From an uncultured Myxococcales bacterium (GTDB taxonomy: Bacteria; Myxococcota_A; Bradymonadia; UBA7976; UBA1532): 5,556 nt of DNA. Shown here piece after piece: positions 1 to 5,556 of this stretch (positions are counted from its first letter, which is position 1; each line of letters begins with the position of its first letter). The stretch spans positions 1 through 5,556 of the forward strand of contig CALBMW010000971.1 in the NCBI GenBank assembly GCA_937896275.1, given 5' to 3'. The notes beneath the pieces were generated by a model, which had not been told where the DNA came from, made no database searches, and saw only the letters and a list, made by a program, of their open reading frames with translations. The position numbers and the translations under genes were made by a program.

Positions 1-150
1 GGGTGGGGGGCCGGGGAGGCCCCCTGCCCCCTCGTACCGGCGAACCACCGCGCGCGCCAGCGCACCGATCGTCGACGGCCCCGGGCGCCGGACACGCCCC
101 GCGCGACGACACTCGCGACCGTACCTTGGGGTTGTCGCTCGCGATCAGCG
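1..150. other. Non-coding leader of the window, no gene recognised
   Basis: I see no credible gene here. An open frame on the plus strand (3-257) is low-complexity, rich in Pro, Arg and Gly, and reads straight through the palindromes, so I treat it as chance openness of GC-rich DNA. Minus-strand frames are also open but show no recognisable domain and no start with a ribosome-binding site. The one structural item is a GC hairpin at 6-24, with arms GGGGGCC (6-12) and GGCCCCC (18-24) and a 5-nt loop. It has no T-tract on either side, so a terminator role for a gene outside the window is only possible. Confidence 0.5.
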
Positions 151-261
151 GCCCTGAAGAAGTGCCTGGCACTTCTTCAGCCCTGAAGAAGTGCCTGGCA
201 CTTCTTCAGGCAGCACTTCTTCAGGCAGGCGAATCGCCGCGCCTGCCGGTGCGCTGATCGC
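141..261. repeat. 10-bp inverted repeat flanking the palindrome cluster
   Basis: GCGATCAGCG at 141-150 is the exact reverse complement of CGCTGATCGC at 252-261. The pair brackets the whole palindrome cluster with 101 bp between the arms, and the match does not extend on either side. It could form the outer stem of a branched structure or mark the ends of the inserted block. Because GATC/CGATCG words are frequent in this DNA, chance cannot be excluded. No target-site duplication was noticed outside the arms. Confidence 0.4.
151..227. repeat. Cluster of two tandem 27-29 nt palindromes plus a half copy (REP/BIME-like)
   Basis: Two copies of a 27-nt odd palindrome lie in tandem with a 29-nt period, at 154-180 and 183-209. 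The arms are CTGAAGAAGTGCC and GGCACTTCTTCAG around a single central T. The second copy extends to 182-210 with 14-bp arms. The right arm is then repeated alone, giving a 15-nt direct repeat (GCACTTCTTCAGGCA) at 198-212 and 213-227. The two full copies are identical, which suggests recent duplication or active maintenance. The moderately AT-containing GAAGAAG stem stands out from the surrounding GC-rich DNA. The position is intergenic, downstream of the cnoX stop. The layout resembles REP/BIME palindromes; from memory, GTGCCTGGCAC-type cores are common near REP-associated tyrosine transposases, but none is encoded here. No T-tract follows, so it is not a classical intrinsic terminator. Confidence 0.85.
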
Positions 262-280
262 CGGTCACGCGCGAGGCGCA

Positions 281-301
281 GATCGGGATCCACGCCCGAT
301 C
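281..301 (-). terminator. Terminator-like hairpin downstream of cnoX
   Basis: A perfect 7-bp stem, GATCGGG (281-287) paired with CCCGATC (295-301) around a 7-nt loop, begins 15 nt past the cnoX stop codon on the minus strand. That is where an intrinsic terminator would be expected. The run of T that should follow is missing, so it may act only with other factors, protect the mRNA end, or be coincidental. Confidence 0.35.
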
Positions 302-316
302 CAGCTCCAGCAAGGA

Positions 317-1168
317 TTAGAACAGCATGGCCGCAAGCCGCCGGCGCCAGGTGACCACCTGGGGATCGTCGGGGTTGCTCATCGCGAAGATCGACAGCAG
401 GGCGCGACGGCCCGCGTCCTCGCGCCACGATCGATCGAGCTCGACCACCCTCAAGAACGCCGTGACCGCGGCGTCCATCGCCCCGCCGGCAGCGTGCGTC
501 GCGCCCAGGGCGTACCAGGCGGCGGGGTCCTTCGGGTTCGCGTCGAGCGCCTTTTGCAGCGTGGCCAAATCGCCCGCGTCGGCCGCGAAGCCGAGCACGC
601 CCTTCAGCTTGTCGGCCTCGCCACGGAGCGGATCGTTCGGCCCGATGCGCTCGAGCAGCGCGCCCGCGTCGGCCGCGCGCCCACCGGACATCAACACCCG
701 AGCGAGGCCCACGATGGCGCGGCCCTCGTCCGGCTGCTCGACCAGGATCCTCCGGTAGATCTGCTCGGCGGCCGCCGGATGGCCTTCCGCCACGGCCCGA
801 TCGGCCATGTCGAGAGGATCGGCCGCCGACTCGACGTGGCGGTCGAGCATAGCCCGAACGGCGGTCTCGGTCTGGGCGCCCTGGAAGCCGTCGATGGGCT
901 GCCCGTCGACGATGAGGTAGACGGTCGGGATGGACTGCACGCGGAAGGCCTGCGCGATGCCCGGCGCCTGATCCACGTCGACCTTCACCAACTCGAAGGC
1001 GCCCGCATACTCGATCGCGAGCTTCTCGAGGATCGGGCTCAGCGTTTTGCAGGGTCCGCACCACGTCGCCCACAGGTCGATGAGGACCGGCACCGTGCGG
1101 CTGCGCTGGAGGACGGCCTCCTGAAAGTTGTCGTCCGTGGCGTCGCTGACGAAGGACTTGGCGAGCAT
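317..1168 (-). CDS. cnoX: CnoX/YbbN-type thioredoxin-TPR co-chaperone
   Basis: This 283-residue protein is nearly the same length as E. coli CnoX (YbbN). It has an N-terminal thioredoxin fold (about residues 8-112) and a C-terminal TPR-like helical region (about 115-283). The thioredoxin active site WCGPC is at 36-40, and the cis-proline loop SIPT is at 79-82. The ending NPDDPQ...WRRRLAAMLF is typical of the family. Known members are cytoplasmic chaperedoxins that hold unfolded proteins, pass them to GroEL and protect their cysteines from over-oxidation. E. coli CnoX lacks the CxxC pair, whereas Caulobacter CnoX has it and acts as a thioredoxin; this protein belongs to the second type by motif. 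I chose ATG 1168 because GGAG lies 6 nt upstream and a plausible promoter lies just beyond. An in-frame ATG at 1237 would add 23 residues unlike the family and would start upstream of that promoter. It is transcribed divergently from the aldolase gene. Confidence 0.93.
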   Translation of the reverse strand: MLAKSFVSDATDDNFQEAVLQRSRTVPVLIDLWATWCGPCKTLSPILEKLAIEYAGAFELVKVDVDQAPGIAQAFRVQSIPTVYLIVDGQPIDGFQGAQTETAVRAMLDRHVESAADPLDMADRAVAEGHPAAAEQIYRRILVEQPDEGRAIVGLARVLMSGGRAADAGALLERIGPNDPLRGEADKLKGVLGFAADAGDLATLQKALDANPKDPAAWYALGATHAAGGAMDAAVTAFLRVVELDRSWREDAGRRALLSIFAMSNPDDPQVVTWRRRLAAMLF

Positions 1169-1174
1169 GAGGGG

Positions 1175-1178
1175 CTCC
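1175..1178 (-). promoter_or_regulatory. Ribosome-binding site of cnoX
   Basis: On the minus strand GGAG lies 6 nt before ATG 1168. It decides in favour of this start over the upstream in-frame ATG at 1237. Confidence 0.65.
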
Positions 1179-1198
1179 GGGGCTCGAAACAGGTCGCA

Positions 1199-1227
1199 AC
1201 GATAGGCACGAGGACGGCCGACCGCAA
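1199..1227 (-). promoter_or_regulatory. Candidate sigma-70 promoter for cnoX
   Basis: Read on the minus strand, TTGCGG (1222-1227) and TATCGT (1199-1204) are separated by exactly 17 nt. They match the -35 consensus at 3 of 6 and the -10 consensus at 4 of 6 positions. Transcription would begin near 1192, leaving a leader of about 24 nt that contains the GGAG ribosome-binding site. No equally good promoter for the divergent aldolase gene was seen in 1169-1300. Confidence 0.45.
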
Positions 1228-1286
1228 GGTCTCCCATTGCCGCCGGGGGACGCGTCTGCTACGCCTTCCCGCGGTTCACGCGCCAC

Positions 1287-1293
1287 GAGGAGG
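1287..1293 (+). promoter_or_regulatory. Strong ribosome-binding site of the aldolase gene
   Basis: GAGGAGG ends 7 nt before ATG 1301, an excellent Shine-Dalgarno at ideal spacing. It fixes the start although the reading frame stays open for over 1 kb upstream, antisense to cnoX. Confidence 0.85.
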
Positions 1294-1300
1294 ACAGACC

Positions 1301-2356
1301 ATGGGCCAGTCGATCGAAGCGATCCTGGGGACCGACGCCGAGGGGCTGCTCGGCCACCGTTGCACCACCATCCCCGCCGACACCCTGCACCTGCCGGGGC
1401 CGGACTTCATCGAGCGGGTGTTCATCGACACCGACCGCCCCGTCACGGTGCTGCGCAACCTGCGCTCGCTCTACGATCATGGGCGCCTCGCCGGCTCGGG
1501 CTACGTCTCGATCCTGCCCGTCGATCAGGGCATCGAACACTCGGCGGGCGCCTCGTTCGCGCCCAACCCGCGGTACTTCGACCCGGCGGCCATCGTGCAG
1601 CTCGCGATCGAGGCCGGCTGCAACGGGGTGGCCTCGACCCTCGGCGTCCTGGGGGCCACCGCCCGGCGCTACGCGCACCGCATCCCCTTCATCGTGAAGC
1701 TCAACCACAACGAGCTCCTGACCTACCCCAACCGCTTCGACCAGGTGATGTTCGCCCGCGCCGAGCAGGCCTTCGAGATGGGCGCGGTGGGCGTGGGCGC
1801 GACGATCTACTTCGGGAGCGACGAGAGCACACGCCAGATCGTCGAGGTCAGCGAAGCCTTCGAGCGGGCGCACGAGCTGGGCCTCTTCACGATCCTCTGG
1901 TGCTACACGCGCAACAACGGCTTCAAGGTCGACGGGGTCGACTACCACACATCAGCCGATCTGACCGGCCAGGCCAACCACCTGGGCGTCACCATCAAGG
2001 CCGACATCATCAAGCAGAAGCTCGCCACCAACAACGGCGGATACAACGCGCTGAAGGGCTTTGGCAAGACGCACCCGAGGGTCTACGACACCCTGACCAC
2101 CGACCACCCGATCGACCTGTGCCGCTATCAGGTGGCCAACTGCTACATGGGGCGGCAGGGGCTCATCAACTCGGGCGGGGCGAGCGGCAGCAACGATCTC
2201 TCCGACGCGGTGAGCACGGCCGTCATCAACAAGCGGGCGGGCGGCACCGGCCTCATCCTTGGGCGCAAGGCCTTCCAGAAGCCGGTCGCCGACGGCGTGG
2301 CGCTCATCAACGCGGTGCAGGACGTCTACCTGAACGCCGGCGTCACGATCGCCTGA
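1301..2356 (+). CDS. fbaB: Class I fructose-bisphosphate aldolase (FbaB/DhnA type)
   Basis: This cytoplasmic enzyme of glycolysis and gluconeogenesis interconverts fructose 1,6-bisphosphate with dihydroxyacetone phosphate and glyceraldehyde 3-phosphate through a Schiff base, without metal. The 351 residues match the length of E. coli FbaB (350). From memory, long stretches are nearly identical: KLNHNELLTYPN (133-144), EQAFEMGAVGVGATIYFGS (155-173), the SADLTGQANHL block (218-228), NCYMGRQGLINSGG (280-293) and VINKRAGGTGLILGRKAF (308-325). The phosphate-barrel motif VDQGIEH (74-80) corresponds to the LDHG element of DhnA-family aldolases. The Schiff-base lysine should lie in TIKADIIKQK (231-240); by analogy with archaeal MKIK it is probably Lys240 or Lys238. 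The gene is complete, with no frameshift. ATG 1301 is fixed by GAGGAGG 7 nt upstream. It is divergent from cnoX, convergent with the lipoprotein gene, and looks monocistronic. Confidence 0.96.
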   Translation: MGQSIEAILGTDAEGLLGHRCTTIPADTLHLPGPDFIERVFIDTDRPVTVLRNLRSLYDHGRLAGSGYVSILPVDQGIEHSAGASFAPNPRYFDPAAIVQLAIEAGCNGVASTLGVLGATARRYAHRIPFIVKLNHNELLTYPNRFDQVMFARAEQAFEMGAVGVGATIYFGSDESTRQIVEVSEAFERAHELGLFTILWCYTRNNGFKVDGVDYHTSADLTGQANHLGVTIKADIIKQKLATNNGGYNALKGFGKTHPRVYDTLTTDHPIDLCRYQVANCYMGRQGLINSGGASGSNDLSDAVSTAVINKRAGGTGLILGRKAFQKPVADGVALINAVQDVYLNAGVTIA

Positions 2357-2357
2357 G

Positions 2358-2375
2358 CGCGGCGAGCCTGCCGCG
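2358..2375 (+). terminator. Short GC hairpin in the convergent fbaB/lipoprotein spacer
   Basis: CGCGGC (2358-2363) pairs with GCCGCG (2370-2375) around a 6-nt loop, starting one base after the aldolase stop. It has no T-tract. A 12-nt perfect palindrome, CCGACTAGTCGG (2384-2395), follows and spans the stop codon of the opposing gene. Either could help end transcription of two converging genes, but the evidence is structural only. Confidence 0.3.
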
Positions 2376-2387
2376 TCGACGACCCGA

Positions 2388-2984
2388 CTAGTCGGCCGGC
2401 GCGGTCTGGGCCTCGGTTGGGGGGACGCGATCGGGCTCCCCCCAGTACTTCACCTGCACCGTGCGCAGATCGACGCCCATCTGGGCGAGGCGCAGCGCCA
2501 TGTTGTCCAGGGCGCGCGGCGGCGGCCGGTAGTGCCCGCTGCCGTTGTTCACGTCGATCAGCTCGCCCAAGATGACCGTCAGGTCGCCCGCGCAGGCCAC
2601 CGGCTGGCCGGCGGTGAGGCTGGAGTGGTGCAGGTACCCTGCCTTGTGGTCGAAGGAGTAGTAGATCGTGCCGTCGGCGCCGAGCACGTACATCGCGAAG
2701 CCATTGCGCTCGGGGTGGGTCTCGAGCTCGGCGTCCAGCAGGCGCCCCGCGGCGTCGACCAGCTTGCCATCCGCCACATGCAGCACGTGGGTCGCGCGGT
2801 CGGCGTCGGTCCAGTAGTGAATCACATCGCCCGTCTCGCCCTCACCCCGCTGCTCGCCCACATACTGCGGGTAGAGCGGGAAGAGCTCGAACTCGGGCAC
2901 GGCCTTGGGCGGCGGGGCCCCCGCGCAGGCCACGGTGAGCAGCGCGACGAGGGCGGCGAGCGGGCGTGTCGGAGTGCGGACCAT
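2388..2984 (-). CDS. Putative lipoprotein of unknown function with HHSSL...SGHYRPP motif
   Basis: The 198-residue product begins with a basic tip, a hydrophobic stretch (LAALVALLTVAC) and a probable lipobox ending at Cys20, followed by Ala/Pro-rich linker sequence. It is therefore likely to be lipid-anchored and periplasmic or at the outer membrane. The -3 residue is Thr rather than the usual Leu, so the lipobox is not ideal. The middle is polar with alternating beta-type segments (DVIHYWTDADRATHVLHV, GTIYYSFDHKAGYLHH). The most distinctive part is HHSSLTAGQPVACAGDL (119-135) followed by ELIDVNNGSGHYRPP (141-155). From memory, similar HSS-L-G-V-AG...SGHY-P blocks occur in other bacterial proteins of unknown role, but I cannot name a family with confidence. 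No catalytic function can be assigned. ATG 2984 is chosen because it puts the signal peptide at the N terminus; its ribosome-binding site is weak (GGGG 10 nt upstream). A longer in-frame start at 3143 would overlap the divergent exporter gene and bury the signal. Confidence 0.75.
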   Translation of the reverse strand: MVRTPTRPLAALVALLTVACAGAPPPKAVPEFELFPLYPQYVGEQRGEGETGDVIHYWTDADRATHVLHVADGKLVDAAGRLLDAELETHPERNGFAMYVLGADGTIYYSFDHKAGYLHHSSLTAGQPVACAGDLTVILGELIDVNNGSGHYRPPPRALDNMALRLAQMGVDLRTVQVKYWGEPDRVPPTEAQTAPAD

Positions 2985-3062
2985 GCGCCATTGACCCCGA
3001 ACGCCCGACAAAGCGCAAGACAGGTCACGGCCGCGGCAGAGGCGTTTGCGTCCTCGGTGCTC

Positions 3063-3068
3063 TAGAAT
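3063..3068 (+). promoter_or_regulatory. Candidate -10 element for the exporter operon
   Basis: TAGAAT matches TATAAT at 5 of 6 positions in an otherwise GC-rich spacer. Transcription would begin near 3075, before the GAGGAG site at 3087-3092. I see no good -35 hexamer at 16-18 nt upstream, so the promoter may rely on an activator or another sigma factor, or be a chance match. Confidence 0.3.
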
Positions 3069-3086
3069 GCCCGCGTTCCCTGCCGC

Positions 3087-3092
3087 GAGGAG
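3087..3092 (+). promoter_or_regulatory. Ribosome-binding site deciding a GTG start for the exporter
   Basis: GAGGAG lies 10 nt before GTG 3103. It supports this start over ATG 3067, which precedes the site, and over ATG 3142, whose upstream sequence is weaker. Confidence 0.6.
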
Positions 3093-3102
3093 TACACGCA
3101 CG

Positions 3103-5280
3103 GTGAGCCAGGCCCCGTCGGCCCACATCGGGATTGGCGCCATGCTGGCGCGGGCGTGGTTGTACTGGCGACCCTATCGCGGGCTCGCGGCCGTGCTGGT
3201 CGTGGTGCTGCTATTCCAGCAGGCCTTCACGACCGGCCTCGCGGTGAGCCTGAAGCTCATCGTCGACAACGTCACCGAGGGCACCAACGACCCACCGCTG
3301 TGGCTGATCCTGGCGGGCCTGAGCCTGGGCTACGTGCTGGCCGCGAGCTCCAGCCTGGTCGGCGACATCCTGTCGTCGCGGGCGACCGCGCGCATCACCA
3401 ACGACGTGCGGCGCGATCTCTTCGTCCACCTGCAGCGGCTGGGCATGGACTTCTACGTCAAGATGCCGCTGGGCGACATCCTGGCGCGCTTCTCGAGCGA
3501 TCTGGCCATCGTGCGCCAGGGCCTCACCCGGCGGCTGATCGAGGGGGTGCTGGCCATCATCGGCCTGGCGCTGAACCTGCCGCTGCTCTTCTACCTCGAG
3601 TGGCGGCTGGCCATCTTCACCACGATCGCGGTGCCCCTGATGATCATCGCGGTGGGTCGCATGACCCCCGCCGCGGCCGACGCCACCTACGTGATGAAGG
3701 ACGCCGAGGGCAGCGTGCTGAACACGGTGCAGGAGAACGTGCGCGCGCAGTCGGTGATCAAGGCCTTCGGGTTGCACACGCTGGTCATCGACCGCTTCCA
3801 TCGCGAGATCGACGACCTGGCCCGCATCAGCGTCCGCAGCGGCTTCCTCATCGCGTTGGTGGGCACCGTGTCGACGCTGGGCGTCCAGAGCGTGCAGCTG
3901 CTCATCACCGGCATCGGCGCGTGGATGGCCTTCAACGGGCAGATGACGGCGGGCTCGCTGGTGGCCTTCCTCAGCCTGTTGGGCGTGGTGAGCAGGAACA
4001 CCTACGACCTGACCAAGCGCTTCGTGCCCAGCCTGATCAACGCCTCGGGTGGGATGCGGCGCATCGAGGAGCTGCTCGACGCGCCGGTGCGCGTGTCGGA
4101 CGGCGGACAGGCGAGGCCGCTGCCCTCGCTCACGGGTGGGGTCAAGTTCGAGGACATCAGCTTCGCCTACGAGCCGGGGCGTCCCGTCCTGCATGGCCTC
4201 GACTTCGAGGTGCGGCCGGGCGAGTCGGTGGCCATCGTCGGACCGAGCGGCTCGGGCAAGAGCACGGTGCTCAACCTGCTGTTGCGCTTCTACGACGTCG
4301 ACGAGGGCGCCGTGCGCGTGGACGGGACCGACGTACGCGAGGGCACGCTCGACACGCTCAGGGCGCAGATGGGCGTCGTGTTCCAGGACAACTTCCTGTT
4401 CAACACGTCGCTCCGCGAGAACATCCGCATGGCTCGGCTCGAGGCCAGCGACGAGCAGGTCGAGCAGGCCGCGCGGCGCGCCGAGATCCACGACCTGATC
4501 GCGCGCCTGCCCGAAGGCTACGACACCCACGCCGGCGAGGCGGGCAGCCGGCTGTCGGGCGGGCAGCGGCAGCGCGTAGCCCTGGCCCGCGCGCTCCTTC
4601 GCGAGCCGGTGATCCTGGTGCTGGACGAGGCGACGTCCGCGCTGGATCCGGCCACCGAGGCGGCGATCAACAGCACGCTCGCCCGCGTGTCCGAGGGTCG
4701 CACGGTCATCAGCGTCACGCACCGCCTCGCGAGCGCGCGCGGCTTCGATCGCGTCGTCGTGGTCGAGGACGGTCGGGTGGTCGAGAACGGCAGCCACGCC
4801 GAGCTGCTTCTGCGGGGCGGCGCCTACGCGCGACTGTGGGCCAAGCAGGACGGCTTCGAGGTGAGCGCCGACGGCCGTCGGGCGCGCGTGGACGTCGAGC
4901 GCCTTCGGGCGATGCCGGTCTTCGCCTCGCTGGACGACGCCTTGCTCGAGCGACTCGCGCCCCGCTTCGTCAGCGAGGTCTTCGCCGAGGGCGAGAGGGT
5001 GTTCGAGCAGGGCGATCCGGGCGATCGCTTCTACGCGGTGGTCCGGGGCAAGCTCGAGGTCACCGTCGACGGGCAGCAGGTGGCCTTGATCGAGGATGGC
5101 GACATCTTCGGCGAGCTCGCCCTGCTCAACGACGCGGCGCGCAACGCCACCATCAGCGCGCGCGGCCAGACCCTGGCGATCAGCCTGGGGCGCGACGACT
5201 TCCTGGAGCTGATGGACCGGTCGCCCGAAGCGCTGGCCGAGGTGCGCGCGGTGGCGAGGCGCCGGGAAGGAGCGGCCTGA
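3103..5280 (+). CDS. ABC exporter half-transporter fused to a C-terminal cyclic-nucleotide-binding domain
   Basis: The 725-residue inner-membrane protein is an MsbA-like type I exporter half-molecule, expected to work as a dimer and use ATP to move a substrate out of the cytoplasm. Six membrane segments are visible near residues 28-49, 65-87, 146-163, 168-184, 249-271 and 283-299. The nucleotide-binding domain is complete: A-loop Tyr356, Walker A GPSGSGKST (380-388), Q-loop Gln428, AGEAGSRLSGGQ (477-488), Walker B VILVLDEA with Glu509 (503-510), SALD (512-515) and H-loop His540. A homodimer would have two competent ATP sites. Unusually, a Crp-like cyclic-nucleotide-binding fold follows at about 604-706. 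Its phosphate-binding cassette reads FGELALLNDAARNAT (669-683) with Glu671 and the phosphate-binding Arg680 in place, so nucleotide binding is possible. This suggests, but does not show, allosteric control by cAMP, cGMP or a related signal. The substrate is unknown and there is no C39 peptidase domain. GTG 3103 is preferred for its GAGGAG site; ATG 3142 is an alternative that would cost 13 residues. Confidence 0.92.
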   Translation: MSQAPSAHIGIGAMLARAWLYWRPYRGLAAVLVVVLLFQQAFTTGLAVSLKLIVDNVTEGTNDPPLWLILAGLSLGYVLAASSSLVGDILSSRATARITNDVRRDLFVHLQRLGMDFYVKMPLGDILARFSSDLAIVRQGLTRRLIEGVLAIIGLALNLPLLFYLEWRLAIFTTIAVPLMIIAVGRMTPAAADATYVMKDAEGSVLNTVQENVRAQSVIKAFGLHTLVIDRFHREIDDLARISVRSGFLIALVGTVSTLGVQSVQLLITGIGAWMAFNGQMTAGSLVAFLSLLGVVSRNTYDLTKRFVPSLINASGGMRRIEELLDAPVRVSDGGQARPLPSLTGGVKFEDISFAYEPGRPVLHGLDFEVRPGESVAIVGPSGSGKSTVLNLLLRFYDVDEGAVRVDGTDVREGTLDTLRAQMGVVFQDNFLFNTSLRENIRMARLEASDEQVEQAARRAEIHDLIARLPEGYDTHAGEAGSRLSGGQRQRVALARALLREPVILVLDEATSALDPATEAAINSTLARVSEGRTVISVTHRLASARGFDRVVVVEDGRVVENGSHAELLLRGGAYARLWAKQDGFEVSADGRRARVDVERLRAMPVFASLDDALLERLAPRFVSEVFAEGERVFEQGDPGDRFYAVVRGKLEVTVDGQQVALIEDGDIFGELALLNDAARNATISARGQTLAISLGRDDFLELMDRSPEALAEVRAVARRREGAA

Positions 5281-5287
5281 GCCGTCG

Positions 5288-5556
5288 ATGCTGCCGGTCT
5301 ACGTCATCTACGGAACCGAGACCTTCAACGCGGAGGATCTGGCGCACCGCACGGGCGACGCGCTCGAGGAGGCGGACGTCCCGGTCAGCGTGCTCGACAT
5401 GGCCGACTTCAACGCCGAGCTGCTGCCGCACCTGCACACGCTGCTGATCGTCACGAGCACCTTCGGCGACGGCGATCCGCCCTCGAACGCCTTCGCGCTG
5501 CACGCCGCGCTGGTGGGCGAGGCGGCGCCGGCCTTGCCCGCCTTGCGCTTCTCGGT
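5288..5556 (+). CDS. Flavodoxin-domain protein, 5' part only
   Basis: The 89 complete codons that fit in the window encode the start of an FMN-binding flavodoxin fold. A first beta strand (VYVIYG) leads into the phosphate loop GTETFNAE (9-16), and the second FMN-contacting loop is TSTFGDGDPPSNA (56-68). That loop is the form seen in CysJ sulfite reductase, cytochrome P450 reductase and MioC-type proteins. The end of the visible part (LPALRFS...) matches the strand that normally continues to a GLGD-type third FMN loop outside the window. Whether this is a stand-alone flavodoxin/MioC-like protein or the N-terminal domain of a larger diflavin reductase cannot be told. The phosphate loop has Phe13 where most relatives have Gly. 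ATG 5288 starts 7 nt after the exporter stop, with AAGGAG at 5267-5272, a rather long 15 nt away; translational coupling is likely. The two genes are probably one operon. Confidence 0.85.
   Translation, partial: MLPVYVIYGTETFNAEDLAHRTGDALEEADVPVSVLDMADFNAELLPHLHTLLIVTSTFGDGDPPSNAFALHAALVGEAAPALPALRFS

Noticed and set aside
41..150. Minus-strand fragment reading PLIASDNPKVRSRV... as a possible gene remnant
   Set aside because: The opening residues look protein-like, but the rest is low-complexity, there is no start or stop context, and no family is recognised.
151..227. CRISPR array
   Set aside because: The repeat units abut directly with no unique spacers of regular length, and no cas genes are nearby.
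151..227. Classical intrinsic terminator or attenuator
   Set aside because: Stems are strong but no T-tract follows on either strand, and the cluster lies about 90 nt beyond the cnoX stop.
3..257. Plus-strand open frame of 84 codons at the window start
   Set aside because: Low-complexity Pro/Arg/Gly-rich translation that reads through the palindromic repeats, with no ribosome-binding site visible and no domain.
191..1300. Long upstream in-frame extension of the aldolase
   Set aside because: It is antisense to the well-supported cnoX gene, adds sequence unknown in FbaB, and the GAGGAGG site before ATG 1301 gives the expected family length.
3067..3102. ATG 3067 as the exporter start
   Set aside because: It lies upstream of the GAGGAG site, overlaps the candidate -10 element and would add 12 residues with no family support.
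3211..4797. Minus-strand open frame of 528 codons opposite the exporter
   Set aside because: His/Gln/Arg/Asp-rich shadow of the exporter codons caused by third-position GC bias; no recognisable domain.
3156..5447. Plus-strand open frame of 763 codons overlapping the exporter in another frame
   Set aside because: Arg/Gly/Ala-rich frame-shifted shadow; the true frame carries all ABC motifs.

Overview
The window is very GC-rich DNA with dense, mostly long genes. It looks like the chromosome of a high-GC Gram-negative bacterium. Codon use, the CnoX and FbaB homologues and a lipoprotein gene would fit a Myxococcota/deltaproteobacterial-type genome, but this is inference from general appearance; no rRNA or taxonomic marker is present. 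There are no phage genes, transposase genes, tRNAs or CRISPR arrays.

Layout. Bases 1-316 hold no convincing gene. They contain a compact cluster of nearly perfect palindromes and short direct repeats (151-227), flanked by a 10-bp inverted repeat, and a terminator-like hairpin just past the first gene. Bases 317-1168 (minus strand) encode a CnoX/YbbN-type thioredoxin-TPR co-chaperone that keeps a complete WCGPC active site. A 132-bp divergent intergenic region with a plausible sigma-70 promoter for cnoX separates it from 1301-2356 (plus strand), a class I fructose-bisphosphate aldolase of the FbaB/DhnA type. Its stop faces, at 31 bp, the stop of a minus-strand gene (2388-2984) for a small putative lipoprotein of unknown function. 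That protein has a striking HHSSL...SGHYRPP motif.

After a second divergent spacer comes a plus-strand transcription unit. It begins with a single-chain ABC exporter half-transporter fused at its C terminus to a cyclic-nucleotide-binding (Crp-like) domain (3103-5280, GTG start). Seven bases later the 5' part of a flavodoxin-domain protein starts (5288 to beyond the window end).

How they fit together. CnoX (protein folding and redox protection) and FbaB (glycolysis/gluconeogenesis) look like ordinary housekeeping neighbours transcribed divergently. The exporter and the flavodoxin-domain protein are probably co-transcribed, but nothing in the window identifies the exported substrate or the redox partner. 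I see no strong case for a new multi-gene system. The items most worth a second look are the exporter-cNMP-binding fusion, the uncharacterised lipoprotein motif and the palindrome cluster.
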